Assembly: GCA_905221605.1 (NCBI GenBank)
Contig: CAJNDS010000225.1
Coordinates: 585,001-597,500 of the forward strand
From: Symbiodinium natans
Taxonomy: Eukaryota > Sar > Dinophyceae > Suessiales > Symbiodiniaceae
Reading direction: 5' to 3'
DNA length: 12,500 nucleotides
Shown: positions 1-5,887 of the stretch, in pieces
Layout: each line of letters begins with the position of its first letter
Position numbering within the stretch: the first letter of the stretch is position 1
Notes under the pieces: generated by a model
Told to the model about the DNA's origin: nothing
Databases searched by the model: none
The model's input: the letters and a program-made list of their open reading frames with translations, nothing else
Translations under genes and position numbers: made by a program

Positions 1-416
1 TGTGAAGGTTAGGTTTCGGAACAAGCTCGAAAGCTTCGTGAGGTGCTGAAGAGCAGCTTTGGCCCGATTGTGGAGGGCCATCTAACACTTTTCTCCCACC
101 CTGTCCAAGGCGGCCTCTTCGAAACTTTGATGTTGGTTGAATCGAGTAGGGCCAATCGGGGCACAAAACAGAGGGTCAGGGGGGCCAGCAGGGGGGCCAG
201 GGGGCCAGGCGGGCCAGGGGGGGGGGGCGGGGCCGGAGGGCAAGGGGGGGGGGGGACCAAAAAAGGCAGGAAAAACTGATTTTTGAGCACCCGCCCTGCC
301 TGGGTCGGCCTGAGGCCCCCTTGGTCCATGAGCACGCTGCGGCGAAGGGTCCGGGTCCTCCTGGCCTAGGGGCCCGGAGGGAACGGCTTGTGCCATGGAG
401 GTCAAAGGGCTTAAGC

Positions 417-442
417 GCCGCCCCCCAATGTAGGGGGGCGGC
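417..442. repeat. GC-rich inverted repeat (hairpin)
   Basis: GCCGCCCCCC at 417-426 and GGGGGGCGGC at 433-442 are perfect reverse complements around a 6-nt loop (AATGTA). It lies in intron sequence with no visible gene use. Confidence 0.8.
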
Positions 443-454
443 CTAGGCCCTGAG

Positions 455-541
455 TTTAGGGTTTAGGGCTTAGGGTTTAGGATTTCGGGTGTAGGGTTTA
501 GGGTTTAGGGTTTAAGGTTTCGGGTTTCGAGCTTGGGGTTT
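455..541 (+). repeat. Telomere-like (TTTAGGG) island, degenerate
   Basis: Units of TTTAGGG are mixed with GCTTAGGG, TTTCGGG and GTGTAGGG variants on the plus strand. Confidence 0.85.
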
Positions 542-755
542 TAAGTTTGTGTCGAGGGCCTCGGCCCTACAACCTGAACCCCAACATCCTAGACCTCTAG
601 AGTTGGGGCAGGATGCCCGAGCCCTTCCCTAGCCCGAGGCTAGGCTTGAAATCTTTGGGGGGGAAGGGTGGGGACAGTACGAGATACTATAACTGGAAAC
701 AGGGGGGGGAGGGGGGGGGGGGGGGGGGGGGGGTTGAAACAAGGGTCGAGGGTTG

Positions 756-812
756 AGGGTTTAGGGTTTAGGGTTTAGGATTTAGGATTTAGGGTTTAGG
801 GTTTAGGGTTTA
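756..812 (+). repeat. Telomere-like (TTTAGGG) island next to exon G donor
   Basis: Mostly perfect TTTAGGG units with two TTTAGGA variants. It ends 31 nt from the exon G splice donor. Confidence 0.9.
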
Positions 813-843
813 CCGTGAATCCCGACACGGTCAGTGATGGGTC

Positions 844-878
844 CTGTCAAAGACGCGGAAGGCCGACCAGCAAACGTC
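844..878 (-). CDS. CDPK exon [12 protein letters not shown], entry to EF-hand 3
   Basis: This exon has 35 nt. The acceptor is TTTTGCCAG|GACG. It encodes [11 protein letters not shown] and two bases (AG) of the next codon. The donor is most likely GACAG|GACCC, a GA type that again repeats AGGAC. The segment is the E helix of EF-hand 3, and the last aspartate is loop position 1. No DGDG-like continuation is visible in 1-843, so the next exon should lie to the left of the window. Confidence 0.84.
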
Positions 879-2614
879 CTGGCAAAAGTCAGATCCCCAC
901 TGGCTTAGGGCTTAGGGTTCAGCCTTTGGGGTTTAGGGTTTAGGGTTTAGGGTTTAGGGTTTGGGGTTTAGGGTTTAGGGTTTCGGGTTTAGGGCTGAGG
1001 GTTTGATTAGGGTTTAGGGCTTCGGGACCCTGAAGGGCTTCCGTGTCAAGACGTCAGCCGCCGTGGTCAGGGCTTGAGGTGTTTTAGGCTTTGAAGGCGG
1101 GAAGGGGAAAGGGATGCACTTACACCCCCCAATCAAAATGTGGGATTAGAACAAACCAACAATAAACCCTAAACCCTAAATCCTAAACCCTAAACCCTGA
1201 ACCCTAAACCCTAAACCCTAAACCCACTTCGAAGTAGAGTGCGCTGAGTGGGGGGCAGGTGAAGAATGACTTGTCCGAGGCATGTGCACCCCGGAGCCAC
1301 CTAAGTCGAACGACAGAAGTTTATGGGGTGCGGGAGTCGGGGCTTAGGGTTTAGGGTTTAGGGTTTAGGGTTTAGGGTTTAGGGTGTAGGGTGTAGGGTG
1401 TAGGGTTTAGGATTTAGGGTTTAGGGGTTGGGATGTTCTCCCTTATGCTACCAGTCCCTAGTAGGGATTATCATGCCCCCTACGATCATCCCTACTAAGG
1501 ACTGTTAGTATAAGGGGGAACATCCCAAGCTAAATCCTAAGCTCTGGAAACGGCGGCGCTGCTGGGTCCTCCTGGATGTACTGGCGCCTCCGCACAGCGC
1601 ATGATAAAGATGGGCATGGGAGGGGGCGGGGGGCGTCTGTGCTTGAAGGTTCATGGGTACTTGTAACCCCAATGATAAGTCTACTTATAACCTACTTAGG
1701 GGGAACCTCCAGGTGTGCTTGAAGGCTTTAGGGCTTGGGGTTCATTTACGGGCTTCTGGGTTGAGAGTTTTGGGGTTCGTTCTAAAAGATTTCGGCAGTG
1801 TCGTAAGCTTGAGTCTCGACACGCTTCGGAGGGTTTCAGGGTCTTTTGGCTTTGGGGCTGAAGGTTTAGGGGTTTCCAGACCAAGGGTTTAGAGAGCTCG
1901 AGACACTGAGGCTCTCGACTTCATAGCGGCGAGATATGGTCACCTCTCTAAAACATGGTCGCTTCTGGGGTCCTTCTTTTGAGGAGGCCCGTCTCATTTA
2001 GGGTACCCAAAAAGCAACCATAATGAAGAGAGCTCCTTACAGGAATCCTAGTATGTGGGGGTCTGGATTAGGGTCCCTAAACCCTAAACCCTAAACCCCT
2101 CATATGGATAACAGAAACCTTGGGATGCAGAAGCTTCGGCCTGTCCAGGGTGGCTGCCAGGAACTCCGTGTAATCGATCACCTGAAGTGGGGGGCTGAAT
2201 ATCCTAGCCCAAAAAGATTCACCTTCTATTTATAGTAGGATTCTATATTTTCAAAAGGTCAAAGGTTACCTACCCAGTCCCTAAGCCTGAAGTTTGTGAT
2301 CTAGGTGGTTGGGAGTTCACAGGGGCAAGGTTTATGGGATCTGGGGTCCAGAGCTTTGTGTTGGGGGCTCGAACGGCTTTGGAGGTTAGGGTCTAGGAGT
2401 TTGGGGGTGTTGGGCTTTGGCTTCATGATTCTTTTGGGGGTGCCTTTGTTTTATGTAGACGGCCCTTTTGCAGTACAAGCCCCTGAAGCCCTGAAACCCT
2501 AAGCCATACAATGTATGCACATGCATATATATATATATATATATGTGTATATATATATATATATATATACGTATAAAGTGTACACACGCATAAATAGATT
2601 TATAAATATAAATG

Positions 2615-2646
<32 letters not shown>

Positions 2647-4852
2647 CATGCGTGTGTGTGTGTGTGTGTGTGTTTATACTTCGATTCAGATTCAGATTTA
2701 GTTGTATAGATGTTTTGGAAACCCTTGTAACCCCCCCCCCCCCCCCCGCCGTTAACAAAAAACAAAGGACAAACTACACTAAACCTGTATGGGCCCGCAT
2801 AAGTGCCCTCGCAAGGCCCTTGCATCCTCTTCTGAACCCTAAACCCTATAAACGCGTTAAACCCAAAAAACTGCAAGCCCTACGTAAGCCTTATATAAGA
2901 ACTAGACAACCTAATTCCCCTAGACCCTCAACCCTAGTTCCTCATCCCATTGATAGTTTACGAAATAAGGGACCCGAATGCAGACCCCCAATAGTAGGCT
3001 TCCCTTGTAATGAAGGACCCCAAATAAGGTACCCCGAATTTCGGAAACCCTGAACCCTAAACCCTGAACAAGCCCTACATAAGCCCTACAAACCCCATTT
3101 TTATAAACCCTATAAACCCTATAAACCCTATAAACCCTAATAAGCCCCATAAACCCTGATTTTCCTAGACGCTCAACCCTAACTCCTCATTCCCCTTTTG
3201 TTGAATGGTCCACTCCAAGGCTGCCACACCGCTTCCATCGGCATCCACGTCCTGGCTTGCGTAAGAACTGGGGGGGGGGGGGTAAGGGGTTTCCCAAACC
3301 CTAAACCCTAAACCCTAAACCCTAAACCCTAAACCCTAAACCCTAAACCCTAAACCCTGAACCCTAAGCCCTAAACCCTTAATCTTCAGACCCTAGGGTT
3401 GTAAGGGTCATGGAGAACCTTCGGTGTGTTGGGAAACTGGGCCTCCTCGCACCCAAGCCTGCAGCCCCTGCCCCCCCCCCCCCCCCCAAGCCCAAAAAGC
3501 GACTTTGGGTTTGGGGTTTAGGGCTAGGTTTAGGGTTCGGGGTTTAGGGTTTCGGGTTCTGGGTTTGGGGTTTTGGCTTTGGGCTTTGGGTTTAGGGTTT
3601 AAGGTTTAGGGTTTAGGGTTTAGGGTTTAGGGTTTAGGGTTTAGGGTTTAGGGCTTAGGGTTTAGGGTTTAGGGTTTAGGGTTTAGGGTTTAGGGTTTAG
3701 GGTTTAGGGTTTAGGGTTTAGGGTTTAGGGCAAGCTCGGCCTCCATGATGGCCTGCAGATCGGGAGGAATCTCCTTGAGGCCGGCCTGGCAAGCGGCTAC
3801 CCTGAGCTTCGTGGATTAGGGTTTAGGGTTTAGGGTTTAGGGTTTAGGGTTTAGGGCTTAGGGAGCCATGATTAGGAATCAATGTTCCTGTATATCCGTA
3901 GTCAAGGTAAGCAAAGTAAGTTCCTCCACAGCAAACCCACCCCTAGACCCCCTAAACTGAAACATGCCCTTGAACCCTCAATCCTCCTAAATACCTCCAA
4001 ACCGCCCCCTAAACCCCAAACCCAAATGATAAACCCTAAACCCCAAACCCTAAGCACTAAACTCTAAACCCTACACCCTACACCCTAAACCCGAAACCCT
4101 AAACCCTAAACCCTACCCTAAACCCTGTCTTAAACCTTCAGGAATAAGAAAACGCCTGCCTTCTGCAAGCCCTCCTTAAGCTCCGCTGGGGTCAGGAGGC
4201 CGTCGCCTTGAAGAAGCCAGGGGTTTGGGGGTTTAGGGTTTAGGGTTTAGAGTTTAGGGTTTAGGGTTTAGGGTTTAGGGTTTAGGGTTTAGGGTTTAGG
4301 ATTCAGGGTTAGGGTTTAGGGTTTGGGGTTTGGGGTTTAGGGTGTAGGGCTTAGCGCTTCGGGGTTGTTTCAGGGCCTTTTAGGCTTTGAGGGGTTTAGG
4401 GATTTTGGGTGCTTTGTTAAGGTTCAGGGGCTTGGTGCTTTCGGGTTCTTTGGCGCTTCGAGGTTTAGGCTGGGGAAGTTCTAGTGCCTTTAAAGCCTTC
4501 GAGGCCTTTAGGGGTCAGAGTTCAGGTGCGCGTTCAGGGTGTTGACAGTTGGCGGGCTGGCGTAGTATAAAACGGGCTTAGGGTGCATCCTTGCCTGAGC
4601 ACCCTAAATCCCACGCCCTCAACCCCATGAACCACCCCAACTCAAACCCTAAAACCACGCGAACCCAAACCCTAAACCCCTAGATCCCACGCCCTAAACC
4701 CCATGAACCACCCGAACCCTAAACCCTAAACCCTAAACCCGAAACGCTAAACCCTAAACCCTAAACCCTGAACCGCAGAGAATCTCGGTCAGGAGCCGTT
4801 CTTGTCCAAACCCATGAAGGTGTCACGCAGGGCCTCCGGCAGCGATCCATCC
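844..4852 (-). CDS. Calcium-dependent protein kinase (CDPK-like), EF-hand region, 7 visible exons, partial at both ends
   Basis: Joining 4852-4797, 4206-4160, 3785-3741, 3251-3228, 2181-2141, 1587-1569 and 878-844 on the minus strand gives one open frame of about 88 residues with consistent intron phases. It reads [15 protein letters not shown], then EF-hand 1 loop [12 protein letters not shown], helix [26 protein letters not shown]-hand 2 loop [37 protein letters not shown]. Both loops have the canonical Ca-binding residues (D1, N/D3, D/S5, T/D9, E12). The phrases [26 protein letters not shown] and VCW-AFRVFD are those of the calmodulin-like domain of plant and alveolate CDPKs, Ser/Thr kinases activated by calcium. 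The N-terminal kinase domain and EF-hands 3-4 are not in the window. Donors are mostly GC or GA, and acceptors are AG followed by G. A calmodulin-like protein without a kinase domain is the alternative, but the YIQED-VCW phrase favours CDPK. A decayed copy is possible, but nothing is broken. Confidence 0.86.
904..1026 (+). repeat. Telomere-like (TTTAGGG) island next to exon G acceptor
   Basis: Perfect and variant TTTAGGG units (TTTGGGG, TTTCGGG, GCTGAGGG). It starts 25 nt from the exon G acceptor. Confidence 0.9.
1163..1225 (-). repeat. Telomere-like island in CCCTAAA orientation
   Basis: About eight CCCTAAA units read on the plus strand, opposite to the islands on either side. Confidence 0.9.
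1343..1428 (+). repeat. Telomere-like (TTTAGGG) island
   Basis: TTTAGGG units, then three GTGTAGGG variants, then TTTAGGG again. It directly abuts the fold-back element at 1428. Confidence 0.9.
1428..1528. repeat. 101-bp fold-back (MITE-like) inverted repeat
   Basis: The left arm begins TTGGGATGTTC at 1428 and the right arm ends GAACATCCCAA at 1528. The arms (about 45 bp each) match as reverse complements with about five mismatches around a loop of roughly 11 nt. The size and shape resemble a small non-autonomous fold-back element. No clear target-site duplication is seen because the flanks are telomere-like repeats. Confidence 0.75.
1569..1587 (-). CDS. CDPK exon F: 19-nt micro-exon (RQYIQE)
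   Basis: This exon has 19 nt. The acceptor is GTGCGGAG|GCGCC and the donor is CAGGAG|GACCC (GA type). It completes the split arginine codon and adds RQYIQE. The AGGAC pentamer occurs at both intron ends (at the donor and again at the exon G acceptor), so the exact cut within AGGAC cannot be placed, but the protein is the same. The acceptor tract is weak, so this is the least certain exon, though the conserved YIQED phrase supports it. Confidence 0.75.
1588..2140 (-). other. Intron E-F (553 nt, GC-AG type)
   Basis: It contains a CCCTAAA island at 2075-2100, 40 nt from the donor, and degenerate TTTAGGG-like sequence around 1720-1745 and 1860-1890. Nothing else is recognised. AGGC stands at both ends. 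Confidence 0.65.
2075..2100 (-). repeat. Short CCCTAAA island
   Basis: Three CCCTAAA units are preceded by GGATTAGGG (2065-2073), so the orientation flips at about 2074. It lies 40 nt from the exon E donor. Confidence 0.8.
2141..2181 (-). CDS. CDPK exon E: second half of EF-hand 2 loop and following helix
   Basis: This exon has 41 nt. The acceptor is CCCCCCACTTCAG|GTG. It encodes [13 protein letters not shown] plus two bases of an arginine codon. The donor is GGACAG|GCCGAAG (GC type). The frame stays open for several codons more (RPKLLHPK) up to a GT at 2118, so a longer exon E is possible, but only the GC donor gives the conserved LDRRQYIQE junction with exon F in frame. Confidence 0.86.
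2525..2672. repeat. TA / TG microsatellites
   Basis: Two long alternating TA blocks (about 2525-2570 and 2616-2646) are followed by a TG block (about 2650-2672). The open frames here are artefacts of the dinucleotide repeats. Confidence 0.95.
3102..3137. repeat. 9-mer tandem repeat TATAAACCC
   Basis: Four perfect TATAAACCC copies stand in a row, with degenerate copies to about 3165. The unit looks like CCCTAAA with two added bases, a telomere-repeat variant. Confidence 0.85.
3228..3251 (-). CDS. CDPK exon D: first half of EF-hand 2 loop (24-nt micro-exon)
   Basis: This exon has 24 nt and encodes DVDADGSG. The acceptor CAAGCCAG|GACG follows a run of 13 C on the sense strand (3282-3270), which can act as part of the pyrimidine tract. 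The donor is AGCGGT|GTGGCA, the only GT donor chosen in this gene. Reading past it gives VAALEW, which puts a tryptophan instead of glutamate at loop position 12, so splicing to exon E is required for a normal EF-hand. Confidence 0.82.
3296..3380 (-). repeat. CCCTAAA array next to exon D acceptor
   Basis: About eleven CCCTAAA units, nearly perfect, with a few variants at the right end. Confidence 0.93.
3505..3730 (+). repeat. Longest TTTAGGG array, next to exon C donor
   Basis: The first 90 bp are degenerate. From 3597 to 3730 it is almost pure TTTAGGG (about 19 units, one GCTTAGGG). It ends 10 nt from the exon C donor. Confidence 0.95.
3741..3785 (-). CDS. CDPK exon C: linker between EF-hands 1 and 2
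   Basis: This exon has 45 nt and is phase 0 on both sides. The acceptor is TTGCCAG|GCC and the donor is ATGGAG|GCCGAG (GC type). It encodes [15 protein letters not shown], the linker and incoming helix of EF-hand 2. The [11 protein letters not shown] pattern is typical of CDPKs. It lies only 10 nt from a pure TTTAGGG array (3597-3730). Confidence 0.87.
3815..3863 (+). repeat. TTTAGGG array next to exon C acceptor
   Basis: About seven units, one variant. It starts 29 nt from the exon C acceptor. Confidence 0.92.
4029..4127 (-). repeat. CCCTAAA array next to exon B donor
   Basis: CCCTAAA units with CCCCAAA, CACTAAA and CCCTACA variants. Confidence 0.9.
4160..4206 (-). CDS. CDPK exon B: rest of EF-hand 1
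   Basis: This exon has 47 nt. The acceptor is CTTCTTCAAG|GCGACG. Two bases complete the split glycine codon, then [15 protein letters not shown] follows. It ends at CAGAAG|GCAGGC, a GC donor, in phase 0. Joined to exon A it restores a perfect 12-residue EF-hand loop ending in glutamate, which is strong evidence that both splice sites are right. Confidence 0.87.
4222..4352 (+). repeat. TTTAGGG array next to exon B acceptor
   Basis: About 18 units, many perfect, with TTTGGGG variants at both edges. It starts 15 nt from the exon B acceptor. Confidence 0.92.
4608..4713. repeat. 30-bp direct repeat within intron A-B
   Basis: The block at 4608-4637 recurs at 4684-4713 with one mismatch, 76 bp apart. 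Both copies contain ATCCCACGCCCT and CCCATGAACCACCC. Confidence 0.85.
4714..4772 (-). repeat. CCCTAAA array next to exon A donor
   Basis: About eight units, one CCCGAAA and one CGCTAAA variant. Confidence 0.9.
4797..4852 (-). CDS. CDPK exon A: start of EF-hand 1
   Basis: The first visible exon has 56 nt. It follows an acceptor reading CTGTTAG|G and starts with one base that completes a codon from an exon outside the window. It encodes [18 protein letters not shown] plus the first base of a glycine codon. It ends at AACG|GCTCC, a GC donor; reading on would hit TGA two codons later. The E helix ([12 protein letters not shown]) and the first three loop residues of EF-hand 1 are here, so the next intron cuts the calcium loop. 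Confidence 0.85.
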
Positions 4853-4872
4853 CTAACAGATTTGGGGGCACG

Positions 4873-4978
4873 GGGTTTAGGGTTTAGGGTTTAGGGTTTG
4901 GGGTTTAGGGTTTGGGGTTTAGGGTTTAGGGTTTAGGGTTTAGGGTTTTAGGGGCTTAGGGGTTTAGGGGTTTAGGGG
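4873..4978 (+). repeat. TTTAGGG array at the retrotransposon junction
   Basis: TTTAGGG and TTTGGGG units that change to 8-mer TTTAGGGG units just before the 3' LTR at 4979. It starts 20 nt from the exon A acceptor. Confidence 0.92.
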
Positions 4979-5098
4979 TTACAAAGCCAATCGTGCCCGA
5001 CCTCGGGCATCGTGGCGGCCCTTTCTCCAAGCCGAAAGGTCCTCTGATGGTTGGAATGAAGGATCCTGGCTCAAGAGATGGAGAGTCTACTATTGACA
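4979..5098 (-). repeat. 3' LTR, about 120 bp
   Basis: Positions 4979-5068 recur exactly at 12411-12500. The other end is set at 5098, because on the minus strand the sequence after the polypurine tract begins TGTCAATAG with the usual TG start; the far end reads TTTGTAA, not the usual CA. The LTR is very short. It contains a perfect 7-bp hairpin (TGCCCGA/TCGGGCA, 4994-5009) and a second 6-bp hairpin (CCTTTC/GAAAGG, 5020-5039). Confidence 0.85.
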
Positions 5099-5110
5099 CT
5101 CCTCTCTCTT
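5099..5110 (-). other. Polypurine tract (plus-strand primer)
   Basis: The minus strand reads AAGAGAGAGGAG directly before the LTR start TGTCAATAG. In LTR retrotransposons this RNase-H-resistant purine stretch primes second-strand DNA synthesis. Confidence 0.8.
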
Positions 5111-5211
5111 CGGTTCAAATCCAAGAGTGAAATCTTGATATGTGCATTTCAATGTCGTCAATGCCTTGGCCATTCGGCATGGGCAGATAGTAAGATGACA
5201 GCTGCTTGAGC

Positions 5212-5784
5212 TCACTGCTTGAAGACTCGAGGATCTTTGCTTCCTTCGTAGTAGGTCACAGGCACCTGGTAGCCGGAGGTCTTGAGGTACCTCTGCAGAT
5301 CCTTTACTTTCGCGGAGCTGCCGTTGAAGGGCACAACGAAGCCATCAATGTAGCTGCGGACGCTGGCATCGTTCTTGGCCCGCTCCACAAGTTCAGCGTA
5401 GCTCAGCTGAAGACTTGCCACCTTTGGTAATGTGCAGAGCGTGGTGCTCCACTGTTCCAGGCTGGTCACGCCTGTGGGGAGGTTCACCGTGGTTGCCACT
5501 GTTGGCGCAGGATGTAGCGGAGCCTGGTCTGAGGGCTCACGCACGTGCTCAAAGCCGTAGTCCTCCACGTCCTGGTCACTGAGACGCCTCTTCGGGGCAT
5601 CCGTCATGCCATGCATCATTTCCTGGTTGGAGCTCAAGGCTTGCGTCGTACCGAAGGCCTGCTGGAGCACGTTCAGCACATCATCTCCACGCCCTTCCGC
5701 CTGAAGGCGCTCCACAAGATGCCGAAGCTCAACTGGAGACACCGATGACGAGGAGGGTGAGCTGGTCTTCTGCTTGGGCGCCAT
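5212..5784 (-). CDS. Second ORF of the retrotransposon, 190 aa, unknown function
   Basis: The ATG at 5784 (context CGCATGG) is the first ATG in frame. The frame extends up to a TAA at 5856, but only through TTG and sense codons, so a longer start is not supported. The protein begins MAPKQKTSSPSSSS, has a probable helix (VELRHLVERLQ, residues 18-28), a basic APKRR stretch (63-67) that could be a nuclear signal, and a C-terminal half that looks folded (GVTSLEQWSTTL 105-116, LSYAELVERAKND 127-139, YIDGFVVPFNG 145-155, KVKDLQRYLKTSGYQVPVTYYEG 159-181). There are no transmembrane segments or cysteine motifs, so it is not a typical env-like ORF. It lies inside the LTRs, 3' of pol and on the same strand, so it is element cargo. 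I recognise no family. It might be a capsid partner, a regulator or a captured host domain. Confidence 0.8.
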   Translation of the reverse strand: MAPKQKTSSPSSSSVSPVELRHLVERLQAEGRGDDVLNVLQQAFGTTQALSSNQEMMHGMTDAPKRRLSDQDVEDYGFEHVREPSDQAPLHPAPTVATTVNLPTGVTSLEQWSTTLCTLPKVASLQLSYAELVERAKNDASVRSYIDGFVVPFNGSSAKVKDLQRYLKTSGYQVPVTYYEGSKDPRVFKQ

Positions 5785-5822
5785 GCGGTCCAAGGTGCAC
5801 GAAAAGGGTTGCTGATGTTCGA

Positions 5823-5887
5823 CTACACAAAACAAAACAAAAGGATTGCTGCTTTAAGAGAAAAAAGGATTACGCGGCCAGCGTTAC
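5823..5887 (-). other. Candidate 65-nt intron (or trans-splice acceptor) in front of the second ORF
   Basis: The minus strand has CTCAAG|GTAACG at 5887, then a T-rich stretch, and TCCTTTTGTTTTGTTTTGTGTAG ending at 5823, 38 nt before the ATG. This is a strong donor plus pyrimidine tract plus AG. It could remove a TAA-containing leader, or the AG alone could accept the dinoflagellate spliced leader, giving a separate mRNA for the second ORF. This is inferred from sequence only. Confidence 0.4.

Larger units (their letters stand above)
1..843 (-). other. Intron sequence after exon G (open to the left)
   Basis: No exon that continues EF-hand 3 was found here. The stretch holds a GGGGCCA-rich minisatellite-like zone (about 179-255), a 10-bp GC hairpin (417-442), TTTAGGG-like islands at 455-541 and 756-812, and a run of 23 G at 711-733. 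Short open frames at 13-174 exist on both strands, and I could not assign any of them to a family. Confidence 0.55.
879..1568 (-). other. Intron F-G (690 nt, GA-AG type)
   Basis: It holds three telomere-like islands in alternating orientation (904-1026, 1163-1225, 1343-1428) and a 101-bp fold-back repeat (1428-1528). The acceptor-side island starts 25 nt from the splice site. AGGAC flanks both ends as a direct repeat. Confidence 0.7.
2182..3227 (-). other. Intron D-E (1046 nt)
   Basis: This is the longest visible intron. It contains TA/TG microsatellites (2525-2672), a run of 17 C (2731-2747), scattered CCCTAAA variants (2834-2851, 3044-3069) and a 9-mer tandem repeat (3102-3137). Unlike its neighbours it has no array close to the acceptor. 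Confidence 0.65.
3252..3740 (-). other. Intron C-D (489 nt, GC-AG type)
   Basis: Telomere-like arrays lie near both ends and in opposite orientation: TTTAGGG on the plus strand next to the donor (3505-3730) and CCCTAAA next to the acceptor (3296-3380). The orientation is reversed compared with introns A-B and B-C. Homopolymers of 13 G (3270-3282) and 17 C (3471-3487) are also present. Confidence 0.75.
3786..4159 (-). other. Intron B-C (374 nt, GC-AG type)
   Basis: A CCCTAAA array (4029-4127) lies about 30 nt from the donor, and a TTTAGGG array (3815-3863) lies 29 nt from the acceptor. In the transcript the two can pair and bring the splice sites together. Between them is A/C-rich sequence with no recognisable feature. 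Confidence 0.75.
4207..4796 (-). other. Intron A-B (590 nt, GC-AG type)
   Basis: A CCCTAAA array (4714-4772) lies 24 nt from the donor and a TTTAGGG array (4222-4352) lies 15 nt from the acceptor, again an inverted pair. The middle is degenerate TTTAGGG-like sequence (4353-4530) and a 30-bp direct repeat (4608-4637 and 4684-4713). Confidence 0.75.

Noticed and set aside
9-405. Proline/glycine-rich minus-strand frames of about 108 residues
   Set aside because: They arise from C-rich and G-rich repeats and have no family resemblance. Some apparent starts are TTG or GTG.
1231-1320. FDLGGSG-like reading on the minus strand that resembles an EF-hand
   Set aside because: It lies between exons F and G, breaks the CDPK order, lacks loop residues and is not needed, because exon G continues exon F in frame.
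2499-2876. Open frames through the TA/TG microsatellites
   Set aside because: The Tyr/Ile and Cys/Val strings are translations of dinucleotide repeats; they lie inside an intron.
455-4978. A real chromosome end
   Set aside because: The arrays are short, degenerate, alternate in orientation and are separated by exons, so they are interstitial.
5065-5075. Nine-base match (TGGCTCAAG) to the end of the dinoflagellate spliced leader on the plus strand
   Set aside because: Only 9 of 22 bases match, it lies inside the LTR and opposite to the coding strand, and no gene follows it. Chance is a sufficient explanation.
5067-5122. A-box-like and perfect B-box-like words (GGTTCAAATCC at 5112-5122), as in a tRNA gene or tRNA-derived SINE
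   Set aside because: The acceptor arms do not pair, the D stem is poor and the T stem has a mismatch, so no cloverleaf forms.
5785-5835. Longer start (207 residues) for the second ORF
   Set aside because: The codon at 5835 is TTG, not ATG, and the extension crosses the likely splice acceptor. The ATG at 5784 is preferred.
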